NCBI GenBank assembly: GCA_028343845.1
Contig: JAOLZO010000001.1
Span: 54,507-118,506, forward strand
Origin: Verrucomicrobiota bacterium
GTDB lineage: Bacteria > Verrucomicrobiota > Verrucomicrobiia > Opitutales > Seribacteraceae
Direction of reading: 5' to 3'
Length of the DNA stretch: 64,000 nucleotides
In this document: piece by piece, positions 51,852 through 62,066 of the stretch
Layout of the letters: every line of letters begins with the position of its first letter
How positions within the stretch are numbered: position 1 is the stretch's first letter
Notes under the pieces: model-generated
The model's database searches: none
The model's input: only the letters and a program-made list of their open reading frames with translations
Told to the model about the DNA's origin: nothing
Position numbers and translations under genes: made by a program

Positions 51852-52994
51852 TTAGCCGTCGATCCAATCGGGGACTTCCCCGTCACCAGTGGCCTTTCCG
51901 CCAAGTACCCAGCTCAAGTTGAACCGGGCCATGGTTCCTCCGCCCTCCTTGCCACCTTCGTAAAGGAGGTAGATCCATCCTTCGCTCTTGGTTCCCGGTC
52001 GTCCCGAGGTCATGGAAGAATAAGCAAAGCGACCTTCGAAAACCAAACGCTTGACCGGCCAACTTTTGCCACCGTCAAAACTCGCCCAGATCGTCCCGTG
52101 GTGTCTGCCCGACGGGCTCTCGATATTGCTAAATATCAAAACGTCGCGATCCTTTACGGGGAGCCGGGTAAGTCCACCCATGAGTCCGTAGTTTCTCGCC
52201 TGATCACCGTCGGGGAGGATTTCGCAAATGGAAATTCCCTTCCATGTTTGCCCGCCATCCTTGCTATGGGCGATCCATCTCCTCTTGGGGTTGACCCCTG
52301 CGGGCGCCCAGTGCCGGCGGGAATTGTAGTAGATCGTTCCGTCGGATAATTCAGCGATGGTCGCTTCGCCCGTTCCCTTGGCAGGGAAAGGATCGCTCGT
52401 CTGCCAGGTCTTTCCTTGGTCATCGCTGTAGATGGCATTGGTGTAGTGTTTGGGCCAACGTGAATTGTGATTTTTGCCGGCATACCAACGGGAAGGCCGG
52501 ATTATCCTTCCCTTGTGTTCTCCATGCCGGAGGGTGATGCCGTGCTCGTTCATATGCATGGAAGGCATATTTCCCTCTTTGTCCTTGTTGATCTCGCAAT
52601 CGTGTTTCCCCCAGGTTTTTCCATTGTCTTCGCTACGGTATACGGTGAGCTTGCTCGGCGGATGTCCATCCTCCACGAAGGCGAAGATCGAACCGGTCGT
52701 TTCATCCACCGTCACGCCTCCGCCCATGAATCCTTTGCCTACCTCAATGGTCTTTCCAAAGGTTTCTCCACCGTCCCGGCTTGTGCGGCAAATAACCCCG
52801 TTCCAAACAGCCAGGATCGATCCGTCCATGGCAACCACGACGTTTGGCATCCGACCGTTTTTGAAAACCTGTTTGGATTCAAGAACCGGTTTGCCTAGAA
52901 AAGGATCGATCTTTCCCTCGCGGGCTTTCGCCGCTTGGCTCTTGAATGTCAGCCCCAGGAACAGGGTAAGAAGTAGGCAAGTTTTTGTTTTCAT
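51852..52994 (-). CDS. Secreted sialidase-like (Asp-box/BNR) protein
   Basis: A 380-residue secreted beta-propeller. The signal peptide is MKTKTCLLLTLFLGLTFKSQ. Five Asp-boxes are visible: SRDGGETF, SEDNGKTW, SDDQGKTW, SKDGGQTW and SFDGGKSW. RIIRPSRWYAGKNHNSRW contains an Arg of the type used by sialidases to bind a carboxylate, but the full sialidase arginine triad is not certain. The protein may be a sialidase or another exo-acting hydrolase or lyase of the same fold. It lies upstream of the sulfatase at 51732 (119-bp gap) and diverges from the sulfatase at 53178. Confidence 0.78.
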   Translation of the reverse strand: MKTKTCLLLTLFLGLTFKSQAAKAREGKIDPFLGKPVLESKQVFKNGRMPNVVVAMDGSILAVWNGVICRTSRDGGETFGKTIEVGKGFMGGGVTVDETTGSIFAFVEDGHPPSKLTVYRSEDNGKTWGKHDCEINKDKEGNMPSMHMNEHGITLRHGEHKGRIIRPSRWYAGKNHNSRWPKHYTNAIYSDDQGKTWQTSDPFPAKGTGEATIAELSDGTIYYNSRRHWAPAGVNPKRRWIAHSKDGGQTWKGISICEILPDGDQARNYGLMGGLTRLPVKDRDVLIFSNIESPSGRHHGTIWASFDGGKSWPVKRLVFEGRFAYSSMTSGRPGTKSEGWIYLLYEGGKEGGGTMARFNLSWVLGGKATGDGEVPDWIDG

Positions 52995-53177
52995 TTATAC
53001 TCGTTCTTTACCTTATAAAATAACAAGGGCAAGAAGACTTTGCCTTATTTGAGAATTAAAGCTTCATTGCGGGGATCGTGCATCTAGCCAAACGTAAGCT
53101 CAAGGCGCCGCGGTGATTTTTGGCTGAGTAAAGCCCGAGTGCTTGACGGATCGGGATGGCATCCCTATCGCACAAGT

Positions 53178-54806
53178 ATGAAAACATCCTTTTTTCTCCT
53201 TTCGCTCTTTATTCCTTCCCTTATCGTTTTTTCAGCCAAGCGACCGAACGTACTGTTTGCCTTTGCCGATGACTGGGGCAGGCAGGCATCCATTTATGCC
53301 AAGATCGAGGGAGCGGGCGGAATCAATGACGTGGCGAAGACTCCCCACTTCGACAAGCTTGCCAAGAGTGGCGTGCTTTTCACCAACGCATCGGTCAATG
53401 CCCCTTCCTGCACGCCGTGTCGCAGTGCCATTCTTTCGGGGCGAAACTTTTGGGAGACGGGTAGAGGAGCCATTCTCCAAGGAGCCGTCTGGGACGAGAA
53501 GATCCCGACCTGGCCGTTGTTGCTCGAGGATTCGGGTTACCATATCGGTTATACGTACAAGGTATGGTCGCCTGGTACTCCCCGTAACGCCGGGATCGGA
53601 GGGAATGCAACCGGCTATGGGAAATCCGGCTCGAAATTCAATGGCTTTTCGCAATACGTTTCTGGTCGGGCCTCCAAAGGGGTTGCCGTAAAAGATGCGA
53701 AGGGGGAACTTTACCGGGAAGCCCGGGGGAATTTCAAATCCTTCCTGGAAGGTCGAAAGAAAGATCAGCCTTTCGCCTATTGGTTCGGTCCCACGAACGT
53801 TCACCGAAAATGGACCAAGGGCTCGGGTAAAAAACTCTGGGGGATCGATCCTGACGATCTCAAGGGCAAGATGCCCGCATTCTTGCCGGACGTCCATGCA
53901 GTCAGAGAGGACTTGGCCGATTACTTGGGTGAGATTGCCGCCTTCGATTCCGGTTTGGGAATCTTGATTGAGGAATTGAAGAAAGCGGGCGAGTACGACA
54001 ATACCATCATCGTGGTAAGCGGAGATCATGGTCCTCCCGGTTTCCCTCATGGCAAGTGCAACCTCTATGATTTCGGGACCCGGGTATGCCTTGCCATTGC
54101 CGGCCCTGGCGTTACGGGAGGCCGGGTGGTTGATGATTTCGTCTGCCTGCCTGACTTGGCCCCGACCTTTCTCGAGGCCAGCAAGGTGGAGGTTCCCGAA
54201 GGAATGTCGGCCAAGAGCCTTTGGAATGTTCTCAAATCCAAAAAGAAGGGCCAGGTGGACCCCGGCCGAGATGCGGTGATAACGGGACGTGAGCGTCACG
54301 TCTACTCCTCCCGTCCAGGCTACTTGCCTTATCCTCAACGCGCCATTCGAACCAAGGATTTTCAATTCGTGATCAATTTCAAGCCTGACCGATGGCCCTT
54401 GGGAGATCCCTATCTGCTCGATACTCCAAAAGAACCCGGTTTTGCTTTATTGGAAAACCAGACCTTCGTGACCTTGGCTGATGAGGATGCGGGGCCCACC
54501 AAGGCATGGATCGTCACCAACCGCAAGGACCCCAAGGTCAAACCCTTTTTTGAGCATGCTTACGGCAAGCGTCCACGTGAGGAACTCTATGACGTAAACA
54601 AGGATCCCTACCAAATGAAGAACATTGCAAGTGATCCTGCCTATGCCGATACCGTTAAGAAGCTGCGCTCCCGCTTGATGAAATACTTGCGCGATAACAA
54701 GGATCCCCGGTTGGTGGAAGACGGAAAATTCTTTGAAACCTCTCCTATGACCGACGGGTTCAAGCGTCCGGTAAGGCCTCCGAAAAAACCAAGTCCCAAG
54801 AAATGA
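53178..54806 (+). CDS. Secreted sulfatase (sulfamidase/heparan N-sulfatase-like)
   Basis: A 542-residue sulfatase. The ATG at 53178 precedes the signal peptide ([16 protein letters not shown]). [15 protein letters not shown] holds the metal Asp pair, and Cys78-Thr-Pro-Cys-Arg is the CxPxR formylglycine site, with Cys at the fourth position where Ser is more common. [20 protein letters not shown] is the conserved C-terminal metal segment. The general layout is that of N-sulfoglucosamine sulfohydrolases, but marine relatives act on varied sulfated glycans. It overlaps the SMP-30/esterase gene by 4 bp (ATGA). Confidence 0.88.
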   Translation: MKTSFFLLSLFIPSLIVFSAKRPNVLFAFADDWGRQASIYAKIEGAGGINDVAKTPHFDKLAKSGVLFTNASVNAPSCTPCRSAILSGRNFWETGRGAILQGAVWDEKIPTWPLLLEDSGYHIGYTYKVWSPGTPRNAGIGGNATGYGKSGSKFNGFSQYVSGRASKGVAVKDAKGELYREARGNFKSFLEGRKKDQPFAYWFGPTNVHRKWTKGSGKKLWGIDPDDLKGKMPAFLPDVHAVREDLADYLGEIAAFDSGLGILIEELKKAGEYDNTIIVVSGDHGPPGFPHGKCNLYDFGTRVCLAIAGPGVTGGRVVDDFVCLPDLAPTFLEASKVEVPEGMSAKSLWNVLKSKKKGQVDPGRDAVITGRERHVYSSRPGYLPYPQRAIRTKDFQFVINFKPDRWPLGDPYLLDTPKEPGFALLENQTFVTLADEDAGPTKAWIVTNRKDPKVKPFFEHAYGKRPREELYDVNKDPYQMKNIASDPAYADTVKKLRSRLMKYLRDNKDPRLVEDGKFFETSPMTDGFKRPVRPPKKPSPKK

Positions 54807-56530
54807 AGCCTGTTCAATTTTTCTTCCTCCTTTCGATAATCCTTTGTTTCGCAGGGGGGCTCGCGGGTAATTCTCCGGTCGACCGGTCGGAATCCCTCAA
54901 GTTGGTTTCCGATGATTTCGAATTGGCGGACGGACCTTCCTGGTCGGGGTGGGCTCTGACCGTTCCAGATCCGAAGTCTCAAGTCGCGAAGCGTTTCGTT
55001 CCAAAGCAGAAAAAATGGCACGCGGTGGCCAAGGAAAAGCGCTTCAGCGCCAGTTTCTTCAACCATGGGAAAACCTACTTTGCGGATAACGGCACGGGAG
55101 CGATCCGTTGCTTGGGTCAGGATAATCAATGGACGATCGTTCACCAGGAGGACTTGTCGAAGGACAAACGCCGAAAACCCAATGACTTGGTTGTCGACCG
55201 ATCGGGCGGGGTCTATTTTACCCTGACCGGCCCGGGTGAAGTCGTTTACGTTTCCCCGCAGGGCAAAGCCCAAACCGTTGCTTCCGACGTACAGACCCCC
55301 AATGGGTTGATCCTGAGCCCCGATGAGAAAACCCTCTATGTCTCCGAATACGTTCCGAAAAAGATCCTGTCTTTCACGGTGGGTAAGAATGGAGCTTTGA
55401 ACGCAAAGAAGCTCTTTGCCCAAATGGACGATGGTCAGCCCGAGCTCAAGGGAGCCGATGGAATGTGTGTGGACCGGGCTGGCAACGTTTACTGCGCAGG
55501 GCCCAAGGACATTTGGATTTGGGACTCGAAGGGCAAGTTGCTCGACAAGATCGTTTGTCCCCAGCGGGCGGTGAATTGCGCCTTTGGCGGTTCCCAGTTG
55601 CGTGATCTTTATTTGAGTGGCTTTGGCGGGATCCATGTCCAACGCATGAAAGTATCGGGGGTTCCCACGCAGCCTCCTTCCGAATGGCCGGACTCCCAAG
55701 CGAGCCGTCCAAGCGTCCAGGTTCCGGAAGGGGTGAGCCAAATGCTCGACCTGACTTATGCCGAATATGGCCCTCGCAAAATGTTGGCTGATCTTTTTAT
55801 ACCCAATGGAAAAGGTCCGCATCCGGCCGCCTTGATCATTCATGGAGGAGGTTGGATCAAGGGGGATAAAATGAAGTTCCGGGCCATGGGGTTGGAAATG
55901 GCCAAGCGTGGTTTTGTCTCCATGGCGATTGATTACCGGTTGGCTGAAGAGGCTCTTTTCCCGGCCAATATCCATGATTGTCATGCCGCGGTCAGATACC
56001 TCCGGGCGCATGCCGATAAGTATAAGATCGACCCGAAAAAGATCGGTGTAGTAGGAGGCTCGGCAGGAGCTCACCTTGCCGGATTGCTTGCTACCACTGC
56101 CCAGGTCAAGACTCTGCATGGGAACGGTGGCAATGCAGGGGTTTCCTCGGCCGTTCAGGCGGCCGTCGTAATGTCCGGGCCCATGGAAATTTCAACGGGC
56201 AGTGTGGCTGAGCGTTCGCTCACGGCGAAGAATCCCGTAGCCAATGCAATCTTCCTGCTTGGTGGGACGGTCAAGGAGAAGCCCGGGCTTTATAAGTTAG
56301 CCGATGCTCATCTGCATATCGACAAGAACACGCCTCCGGTTCTTTTTCAATTTGGCGGAACCGAGGATCCGGCCAAAGTACAACCTTCGATCGATAAACT
56401 GAAAAAACTTGGCGTGCCCACCCAATTGCTGACTCATTACAAAGATGGCAAGCATGGATGCTGGAACCGCCATCCATGGTTTCTGCCCATGATGGACGAC
56501 ATCGAGAAATGGTTCGAAAAGCACCTTTAG
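54803..56530 (+). CDS. SMP-30/gluconolactonase-like domain fused to alpha/beta esterase
   Basis: A 575-residue two-domain secreted protein with signal peptide ([17 protein letters not shown]). Residues ~30-290 form an SMP-30-like propeller: [36 protein letters not shown] and GADGMCVD keep the metal ligands, while the usual Glu-Gly-Pro start reads ADGPSW. Residues ~310-575 are an esterase of the BD-FAE/hormone-sensitive lipase type: oxyanion LIIHGGGW, nucleophile Ser in [12 protein letters not shown], Asp in [10 protein letters not shown] and His in KDGKHGCWN. It may open a sugar lactone and remove acyl esters from the same glycan. Coupled to the sulfatase upstream. Confidence 0.82.
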   Translation: MKPVQFFFLLSIILCFAGGLAGNSPVDRSESLKLVSDDFELADGPSWSGWALTVPDPKSQVAKRFVPKQKKWHAVAKEKRFSASFFNHGKTYFADNGTGAIRCLGQDNQWTIVHQEDLSKDKRRKPNDLVVDRSGGVYFTLTGPGEVVYVSPQGKAQTVASDVQTPNGLILSPDEKTLYVSEYVPKKILSFTVGKNGALNAKKLFAQMDDGQPELKGADGMCVDRAGNVYCAGPKDIWIWDSKGKLLDKIVCPQRAVNCAFGGSQLRDLYLSGFGGIHVQRMKVSGVPTQPPSEWPDSQASRPSVQVPEGVSQMLDLTYAEYGPRKMLADLFIPNGKGPHPAALIIHGGGWIKGDKMKFRAMGLEMAKRGFVSMAIDYRLAEEALFPANIHDCHAAVRYLRAHADKYKIDPKKIGVVGGSAGAHLAGLLATTAQVKTLHGNGGNAGVSSAVQAAVVMSGPMEISTGSVAERSLTAKNPVANAIFLLGGTVKEKPGLYKLADAHLHIDKNTPPVLFQFGGTEDPAKVQPSIDKLKKLGVPTQLLTHYKDGKHGCWNRHPWFLPMMDDIEKWFEKHL

Positions 56531-56545
56531 GGGTAAGCGAAGGGA

Positions 56546-59134
56546 CTACTTTCTTTGGAATGCCTGGCTTGTGGCGACCTTGATCACGAGGTCCCGAAAG
56601 CCAAATTCACCATCGTTGACCGTCTTGGCGATTTGCTTGATTTCCTCCTCGTCACGCAAGCTCATCGAACGTCCGGTTCCATAGGTAAGCAATTTTTCAG
56701 CAAGGTTTCGGGCAAGCAATCCTCTCTTGGCAAGCAATGCCTTCTTCAAGGTTCGCGGTCCATGGATCTTTTCTCCTGAAGTCAGGGTTGCGGATCCGTC
56801 GATGGGCTTGGATGGGAAGAGCTCGGTAGACTGAGTGGATTTTTTCCAAAACCGTGTGCGGTAGTAAGTCGGGCGGTAGCCACCCACGGGATCAAAGTAT
56901 TCGAGAGCGAAGCCATAAGGGTCGATCTTGGCATGGCAATCAGCGCAGGCTTGTACTGAACGATGTTTTTCGAGAAGATCTTTGACCGTCTGTGCACCGC
57001 GGACGTCCGGGTCGATGGGCTCGACGTCCGGGGGTGGGGGAGCGGGTGGCGTGCCCAAGAGACTTTCCAAAACCCAGATTCCTCGAATGACCGGTGAGGT
57101 ATCCACTCCGTTGGCGGTCAGAGTCAATATGCTTGCCTGACCGAGCAATCCCCCCCGCATGCTATCCTTGGGGAAAGACACTTTACGGAAATGGATACCT
57201 TCGATTCCTTTGATCCCGTAATGACGGGCGAGGTCCTGGTTGAGAAACCCGTAATCGGAGTGAATGAAATCGGTCAAGGGAGCGTTTTCCTTGATCGCAT
57301 GATCGAGAAACCGGTGAGTTTCCTCGAGCATGGCATCTTGTAACCCATATCGGTAATACTCCCGAAACTTCAACGATGCCGGAGGCATGGTGCCCAGTTT
57401 TTCGAGCCGAAGCCACGACTCGGCGAACCCTTGGACGAAAGAATTGTTTCGAGGATCATTCAGAAGGCGCTCGACTTGTTGTTTAAGCAGATTTCGGTCT
57501 CCGAGAGAGTTTTTCTTTGCCAGTACAAAGAGCTCATTGTCAGGCAAAGAGGACCACAGAAAATGAGAGAGGCGATTGGCAATTTCGAAGGAGTTCAAGC
57601 GGTTCGTATCTCTTTTTTCTTCCTTAAGGTAAAGGAAGTCGGGGGAGACCAACATGGCCTTGAGGGCTAAAAAGAATGCTTCCTCACGATTGCGACCCAG
57701 TTTTTGCCGGGCATGTTTTTCGATCTCCAAGTAGGGTTCGATTTCCAGTTTGGCAACGGGTCGACGAAAGGCTCTCCGGGCAAAACGGGTAAAGGCGAGC
57801 TCGAGGTTTGCTTTTGAAAGATCGCGTTCGCCGTCTAGAAACACTTGCTGGGCTCTGCTTTGATAGGTGAGGGGGAGTGGCCCGTTGATTCTGAGCTCAT
57901 GCAACCTGATTGCGGGGCCCTTCCATACGTCCGAAACGATGCGCCCTGGTACCAGATCCTTGCCGATGAAGTGCCATGCATGGGAGCCCTGTTTGCCACG
58001 AAATTCGATGTCAGTATGGTATTTTTTGCATATGTCGCGCATCCAATAATCGGAAGGCCCGGGACCATTGTCCCAGTTGAGGAAGGGAACGTCTCCTTTG
58101 TCCATCCAAACGGTTGTCTCGTATTTTTTGGGCTTATGGTCAGTCAGGTCCCAGAGTCCGATCTTGGTTCTGGATTTTACGGAGTCGGATGCCATTCCCT
58201 TGTTTCCTCTCGAGACAAAGAGGGCCAACTGCATGGGAGGCGTCAGATCGGTGGGGATCATCTTGGGGTCATAAGGGTGAGTCAGTCGACGCACCGCCTC
58301 GGCGGTTAAAATGATTTTGTAGTAGCCCGAAACTTGAATGCCTTTGGTTCGCCTGTACCAATCGTGAGGAAAGGTTCCCAAGTCAAAATGATCGGAAATT
58401 TGTTTTTTTCCGGCGGAGAAATCGAGGTAGGCTTCCGGTTTGTAAATTCTGTACATCCAGGGTGTGTTCTTCTGACTGCTCGGATAGCCCCAATCCTTGG
58501 GCTTGATGGCTTTGCTTTTGAAGGGCGCTTTCTCGTCGAAACGAAAAGCCATCCGCAAATATCGATCCGCTGCCACCAAGTAGGCGTTGAGATGCTGGTC
58601 GGAAAGATTCAAGGAGTCCCCGATATTGGTAAAGCCATGATCGTTTTCATCGGTCGGGAAATTTTCGGTGAAATCAAAGGGCAGGTCCTGCAATCCGAGC
58701 AAGTCCCGCATGGTGTTGCGGTATTCCCTCCGGTTTAATCTTCGCAGAACGGTTTCTTTCGGACCCTTTTCTTTTTCCAGATCAAGGAGGGCTCGGGTAA
58801 GCCAGGCGATTGCATGTTTGGTTTCTGCGACCCCGGGTTGTTGGACGTTTTTTTTCTTGGGCGGCATCTCGCCCAAGTTCAACTGATCGAGGACGTCATG
58901 AAGAAGATCCGCTTTTTGGGAATCGGCAAGATTGACTACCCACTGACCGTTCTTTTTTCGGGCGAGTTCGTGAAAAGTACGATCACCCTTCTCCTCGTCC
59001 GGGCCATGGCACTTGATGCAATAGGTTTGAATCAACTGGCGGACCTTTTCGTCAAAAACCCGCTCCTTGGACTGAAGGGTAAGCGGAAGGAAACTTGCAA
59101 GGGCAAGGCTCAGCGCTGAAAAAAGTCTGGGCAT
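56546..59134 (-). CDS. DUF1592/PSCyt1 multidomain cytochrome-like protein
   Basis: An 862-residue protein with a signal peptide (LFSALSLALASFLPLTLQ). The PSCyt1 heme motif is YCIKCHG near residue 40. RRLNRREYRNTMRDLLGLQ is the DUF1587 region, then DUF1595/DUF1592 segments (AFTRFARRAFRRPVAKLEIE and DFLYLKEEKRD). ACADCHAKIDPYGFALEYFD is the DUF1588 region with a second CxxCH, and a DUF1585 end has AEKLLTYGTGRSM. This domain order is typical of planctomycete and verrucomicrobial secreted cytochrome-like proteins of unproved function. It is 6 bp downstream of the DUF1552 gene, its usual partner. Confidence 0.88.
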   Translation of the reverse strand: MPRLFSALSLALASFLPLTLQSKERVFDEKVRQLIQTYCIKCHGPDEEKGDRTFHELARKKNGQWVVNLADSQKADLLHDVLDQLNLGEMPPKKKNVQQPGVAETKHAIAWLTRALLDLEKEKGPKETVLRRLNRREYRNTMRDLLGLQDLPFDFTENFPTDENDHGFTNIGDSLNLSDQHLNAYLVAADRYLRMAFRFDEKAPFKSKAIKPKDWGYPSSQKNTPWMYRIYKPEAYLDFSAGKKQISDHFDLGTFPHDWYRRTKGIQVSGYYKIILTAEAVRRLTHPYDPKMIPTDLTPPMQLALFVSRGNKGMASDSVKSRTKIGLWDLTDHKPKKYETTVWMDKGDVPFLNWDNGPGPSDYWMRDICKKYHTDIEFRGKQGSHAWHFIGKDLVPGRIVSDVWKGPAIRLHELRINGPLPLTYQSRAQQVFLDGERDLSKANLELAFTRFARRAFRRPVAKLEIEPYLEIEKHARQKLGRNREEAFFLALKAMLVSPDFLYLKEEKRDTNRLNSFEIANRLSHFLWSSLPDNELFVLAKKNSLGDRNLLKQQVERLLNDPRNNSFVQGFAESWLRLEKLGTMPPASLKFREYYRYGLQDAMLEETHRFLDHAIKENAPLTDFIHSDYGFLNQDLARHYGIKGIEGIHFRKVSFPKDSMRGGLLGQASILTLTANGVDTSPVIRGIWVLESLLGTPPAPPPPDVEPIDPDVRGAQTVKDLLEKHRSVQACADCHAKIDPYGFALEYFDPVGGYRPTYYRTRFWKKSTQSTELFPSKPIDGSATLTSGEKIHGPRTLKKALLAKRGLLARNLAEKLLTYGTGRSMSLRDEEEIKQIAKTVNDGEFGFRDLVIKVATSQAFQRK

Positions 59135-59140
59135 AGGTGC

Positions 59141-60442
59141 TCAGCTTCGTTTCTCGAATCCCGTGAGTGTTCCGGAAGAGGTGTTGAACCGATCGAGTTC
59201 CAGGCCGAAGTTTTGCAGCATGGACAGGTAAAGATTACAAAGTGGAGTGGAACGTTTTCCCTTTCTGGCATAGTGCTTGTGCTCGCCGTGCTTGAACCCA
59301 CCCCCTGCCAAAACGACCGGCAAGTCCCGGTTGCTATGCGAGTTCGCGTTGCTCATGCCACTACCCAGAAGAGCCATGGTGCTGTCGAGCAAAGTCGCCC
59401 CATTGGGTTCTTTGATCTCCTTGAGTTTTCCGAGGAAGCGGGAGAACTGGGAAACGTGAAAGGTCTCGATGATGGAAAGTTCGGCAATCGATTCCTTGAC
59501 TTGACCATGATGAGAGAGGGTATGGTAGCCATGGGAGACTCCTTTAAATCCTCCGTTGTCCTTGCCTAGGTTTGTGAAGGCAAGACTGATGACCCGGGTT
59601 GAATCCGTCTGGAGAGCCAAGGCCATTAAGTCGTAAAAGAGAGGCGCTCGGTCCTTCAGGGTCAGGGAATCCACTCGTTTCGGAATGGAATAGTCGACGT
59701 TCGGCTTTTCCTTGTCTAGCCAGAGAGTCGACTGTTCGATTCGTTTTTCGAATTCGCGCACGGAAGTGAAGTATTGATCGAGCTTTTCGGAGTCGGCATA
59801 GCCCAATCCCTTTTTGAAGTCTTCGGCTTGGCTCTTGGCCAAATCAAGAATCGACCGCTTGTCGGTCAAACCCCTTTCGGTTTGTTTTCGCACGGTGTCA
59901 TCCTCCTTGCGGAAAAGCATTTGGTAGAGCTTTTCCAAGCTGCGTACGGGTTGTATGGTGTTTCCATTGCCTGTCCAGGACAGAGAGTGTTCGTTCCCGC
60001 GGTCGGCATCGAGGGTCAGGGATGGATACCTTGTTTTTCCCCCAACGAACTCGGCCGCTTTTTGATCCACCGAGATGTTCGCCTCGGCATATCCTTTGGA
60101 TTGGTTGGTCGGAATGCCGGAGAGAAAAAATTTGGTCGCGTTGTGCCCGCCGCTTAGGTTGTGGTCCAATCCGGAGAATACCGTGTAGCTCTTGCGGAAA
60201 GGATCGAGTGGTTTGAGAAGGAGAGGGGAATCGTAGTTTTGCCCCGTATCCTTGGGGTGAAAATTCTCAGGTACGAAACCATAGAAGACTCCCGTCGCAA
60301 CGATCCGCTTCGGTGGGGTTGCGATTTTTGAAATTGAATTCGCTTCCAGCAAGGGCAGGGCGAGTAGTGAACCACCCAATCCTTGGAGAAAACTTCTTCT
60401 ATGTATGGAATTCCGCATTCGGTAAAAAGATTTAATTATCAT
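59141..60442 (-). CDS. DUF1552-domain protein with Tat-like signal
   Basis: A 433-residue protein. The N-terminus has a twin-arginine signal (IHRRSFLQGLGGSLLALPLL), so it is probably exported folded. The body matches DUF1552: TGVFYGFVPENFHPKDTG, FSGLDHNLSGGHNATKFFLS, SLTLDADRGNEHSLSWTGNG and LPVVLAGGGFKHGEHKHYAR. The internal Met at 60418 is the more usual start, as it directly precedes the Tat motif. DUF1552 genes almost always sit next to DUF1592 genes, as here; the pair's biochemical role is not known. It is downstream of a sulfatase on the same strand. Confidence 0.85.
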   Translation of the reverse strand: MIIKSFYRMRNSIHRRSFLQGLGGSLLALPLLEANSISKIATPPKRIVATGVFYGFVPENFHPKDTGQNYDSPLLLKPLDPFRKSYTVFSGLDHNLSGGHNATKFFLSGIPTNQSKGYAEANISVDQKAAEFVGGKTRYPSLTLDADRGNEHSLSWTGNGNTIQPVRSLEKLYQMLFRKEDDTVRKQTERGLTDKRSILDLAKSQAEDFKKGLGYADSEKLDQYFTSVREFEKRIEQSTLWLDKEKPNVDYSIPKRVDSLTLKDRAPLFYDLMALALQTDSTRVISLAFTNLGKDNGGFKGVSHGYHTLSHHGQVKESIAELSIIETFHVSQFSRFLGKLKEIKEPNGATLLDSTMALLGSGMSNANSHSNRDLPVVLAGGGFKHGEHKHYARKGKRSTPLCNLYLSMLQNFGLELDRFNTSSGTLTGFEKRS

Positions 60443-60482
60443 TTTTACCGATCCATGCCGATCTTTTCAAGTTTTAGTCAGC

Positions 60483-61898
60483 TTACTTGAAGAGTGGTTC
60501 GACCATGTTCCCGTTGATTTTTTCCCATAGATCGAAGAGCAATTGGAATTGCTTTGGCTGTGCTGTGATCAAGTCCTTGGTTTCGGAAGGATCCTTGGCC
60601 AAGTCGTAGAGTTCCCACTTCTTGGGCGTTTGCCTGACGATTTTCATGTCGCCTAAGCGAAAAGCCGTCTTATGGCTCTGTCTCCAGTAAAGCCACTCAT
60701 GTGGGTCTTCCTTGTATTTTCCGGTGAGGTAGGGAAGAAGATCATAGGATTCGATATATTTGCCTTTGGGTCTTGGGGCACTGGCTGCCGCATGAATGGT
60801 TGCAAAAATATCCGTACTCAGAACCGGCCGGTCAAAAGTCTTGCCGGCAGGAACCTTGCCCGGCCATTGAAAGAGAAAGGGCACGCGGATCCCGCCTTCG
60901 TACATTTGCCCTTTTTCTCCCCGCAAGGGAAGGTTGCTGCTGGTGAGTTCCCTAGTCGGGCCACCGTTGTCGCTGAGGAAGAATACCAGGGTGTCTTTTT
61001 CCAAATTCTCTTGCTCCAGTTTTTTCATGATTCCCCCCACGCTATCGTCAAGATTGGCCAACATGGCGGCGAAGATACGCCTCTGGATATCCTCGATATG
61101 CTTGAACTTGTCCATGTACTTGTCCGCTGCCTGAAGGGGACTGTGCACGGCATTGTAGGAAACGAACAGGAAGAATGGTTTGTCGGCATGCCGGTCAATG
61201 AAGTCTACGGACTCGCGGGTGATGGCATCGGTGAAGTACTCTTCTTCCTGAACGGGCTGGCTCCCGCGCACGATCGGATTGTTGGCATCGTAGTCGGGCT
61301 CGTTGCCCAAGTGAGTTGAGTAGATCACCTTTCCGAATCTCCTTACGCCTTTTCCTCCGCCAGGAAGGACTTTCCTTCGTAACCAGGTGGTCGTTCCATC
61401 CCATGGTTCCGGCACGAAGTAATGTCCCTCGTGGGTGAAGCCGAAAAACTCATCGAACCCACGGCGAAAGGGATGATAGGGAGCCGTTCCCCCGAGGTGC
61501 CACTTCCCAATGATGCCATTGACATAGCCTGCCATGGAGAGGGAGTCGGCAAGGGTCTTTTGGGAAAGAGGCAGCCCGAAGCCCGGTTGTTCGTTTTTGG
61601 CTCCCGTGGGGTTGAACTCATGGCCAAAGCGGGTCCCGTATTTTCCAGTTATTAGACCTGCCCGGGAGGGACTGCAGTTGGGAGCGGTGACATAGCCTTG
61701 AGTGAAGCGAACGCCCTTTTTTGCGATCCCATCGATATGGGGCGTGGGAATTTCCTTGTTTCCCTGACATCCAAGTTCTCCGTATCCCAAGTCGTCTGCC
61801 AAAAGAATGATCAGGTTGGGCATCCTTTTCTTTTCCTCCGCATGAAGAACGGGAAGAAGGGCAAGCAAGATGATCAAAAGAGAGTAGATTTTATTCAT
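60483..61898 (-). CDS. Secreted arylsulfatase-type sulfatase
   Basis: A 471-residue sulfatase with a signal peptide (IYSLLIILLALLPVLHAEE). IILLADDLGYGELGCQG holds the metal Asp pair, and CSPSRAG (Cys75) is a classic formylglycine site. IIGKWHLGGTAPYHPFRRGF and FFLFVSYNAVHSPLQ are strong arylsulfatase/N-acetylgalactosamine-6-sulfatase signatures, with FFLSDNGGPT at the second metal segment. The C-terminal part is short, giving a compact enzyme. It probably removes a sulfate ester from a polysaccharide. It lies 40 bp upstream of the DUF1552 gene. Confidence 0.92.
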   Translation of the reverse strand: MNKIYSLLIILLALLPVLHAEEKKRMPNLIILLADDLGYGELGCQGNKEIPTPHIDGIAKKGVRFTQGYVTAPNCSPSRAGLITGKYGTRFGHEFNPTGAKNEQPGFGLPLSQKTLADSLSMAGYVNGIIGKWHLGGTAPYHPFRRGFDEFFGFTHEGHYFVPEPWDGTTTWLRRKVLPGGGKGVRRFGKVIYSTHLGNEPDYDANNPIVRGSQPVQEEEYFTDAITRESVDFIDRHADKPFFLFVSYNAVHSPLQAADKYMDKFKHIEDIQRRIFAAMLANLDDSVGGIMKKLEQENLEKDTLVFFLSDNGGPTRELTSSNLPLRGEKGQMYEGGIRVPFLFQWPGKVPAGKTFDRPVLSTDIFATIHAAASAPRPKGKYIESYDLLPYLTGKYKEDPHEWLYWRQSHKTAFRLGDMKIVRQTPKKWELYDLAKDPSETKDLITAQPKQFQLLFDLWEKINGNMVEPLFK

Positions 61899-62066
61899 GA
61901 AAAAAGAATGTCGTGAAGGTGTTGGATATTACGGAAGGAATCGGACTATGGAGAAAAGGTAAAAATTGGAAGCCTGACAAATCGAGCTTTCAGATAGTAA
62001 TGACATGGGAAACCGAATTGTTTCCCCAAAAACATAAGGCTTTACCGGTTTGATCAAAGCCAAAAC

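Noticed and set aside
53232..54365. A 377-codon open frame on the minus strand
   Set aside because: It is antisense to the CTPCR sulfatase and its translation shows no family features.
54641..56119. A 492-codon open frame on the minus strand
   Set aside because: It lies antisense to the SMP-30/esterase fusion, which has clear motifs, a signal peptide and a coupled start. The minus frame has no recognisable domain.
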